From: Gadus chalcogrammus
Lineage: Eukaryota > Chordata > Actinopteri > Gadiformes > Gadidae
Assembly (NCBI RefSeq): GCF_026213295.1
Contig: NC_079424.1
Coordinates: 13,007,563-13,071,562, forward strand
Reading direction: 5' to 3'
Length of the DNA stretch: 64,000 bases
The position numbers and the translations under genes were made by a program. Below, piece by piece: positions 56,421 through 64,000 of the stretch. A model generated the notes under the pieces. The model had not been told where the DNA came from. It saw only the letters and a list, made by a program, of their open reading frames with translations, and did not search any database. Numbering within the stretch: position 1 is the stretch's first letter; every line of letters starts with the position of its first letter.

Positions 56421-56838
56421 ACCAGGGCTCACAGAGTACATGGAGGACTTGGAGTCTTGATCGTCGGACTGAACATCACGACTTTGTCCGAAAGAGGGAG
56501 TCGAGCTTCTTATATGGGGACGCCTGAACCTCGTAGCCAGTACACGACCACGTCTACCTTATCGGGTGGAGATACTGGGCTCACACAGCAACTCTTTTAC
56601 TCTCCTAGTTCCTGAGCAGACCTATGTCTGTAAGCTGCCTGAACAGACGACCAGTTTCGGACGTCCCGTCAGTCATTGTTCCTCTTCAATCACTGAAAAC
56701 GATCCGTATACCAGAGTGTGTTTTCATGATTTCCAGGAAGCGTTTCGTTGGGCTCTTGGATTAACTCGCTGACATATATTTTTTAAATAGGCCTACTTTT
56801 TGTTCCGCTGAGGTCTTTTTTTTTTTCTGTCAGTAACA

Positions 56839-64000
<7,162 letters not shown>

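Overview
The window is a vertebrate, and specifically teleost fish, genomic segment. The evidence is intron-containing genes with GT/AG junctions in phase, long GT/CA and GA/TC microsatellites, and a dense population of fish-type DNA transposons (hAT, TTAA-flanked Kolobok/T2-like, Harbinger-like), a Gypsy LTR element and a tRNA-derived SINE. The three recognised genes, RTF2, GCNT7 and TFAP2C, are the same neighbours in the same order as I recall from human 20q13.31, so this is a conserved syntenic block. I cannot name the species.

Layout. 1-9119 is intergenic sequence rich in simple repeats, with no exon I can support. rtf2 (+ strand, 9 coding exons, 314 codons) runs from 9120 to 51180. Its intron 5 (13064-44632, about 31.6 kb) holds the antisense gene gcnt7 (- strand, 4 coding exons, 429 codons, 35840 down to 30090) and most of the mobile DNA. 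After the rtf2 poly(A) signal near 51946 there is a non-coding stretch, then the 5' half of tfap2c (+ strand). tfap2c has two alternative first coding exons (54666-54695 and 56839-56886) and shared exons to 63014; its last exons lie beyond the window.

Mobile DNA. A 9.6-kb hAT insertion (17513-27094) with a perfect 8-bp target duplication contains a Gypsy element (18039-23654) with two identical 272-bp LTRs, intact gag and pol frames, and a visible GGGAAAC slippery site between them. A second nest (37328-42301) is a hAT-like element that took in another hAT (8-bp duplication ATTATCAG), was then tandemly triplicated in units of about 1.1 kb across the insertion junction, and received a smaller inverted-repeat element. 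Intron 1 of gcnt7 contains a Kolobok-like element split by a hAT MITE, plus a second hAT-like MITE. rtf2 introns 7 and 8 hold a hAT with part of its transposase, Myb/SANT-like and MADF fragments typical of Harbinger elements, and a SINE.

The genes are not an operon or pathway. rtf2 acts at DNA replication forks, gcnt7 encodes a predicted Golgi glycosyltransferase and tfap2c a developmental transcription factor. Their shared context is the antisense nesting of gcnt7 and the conserved synteny. I found no RNA genes and no CRISPR array. I see no evidence of an entirely new host system; the unusual content is the nested transposon stratigraphy, several perfect hairpins, and strong local enrichment of the palindrome TAGGCCTA around tfap2c.
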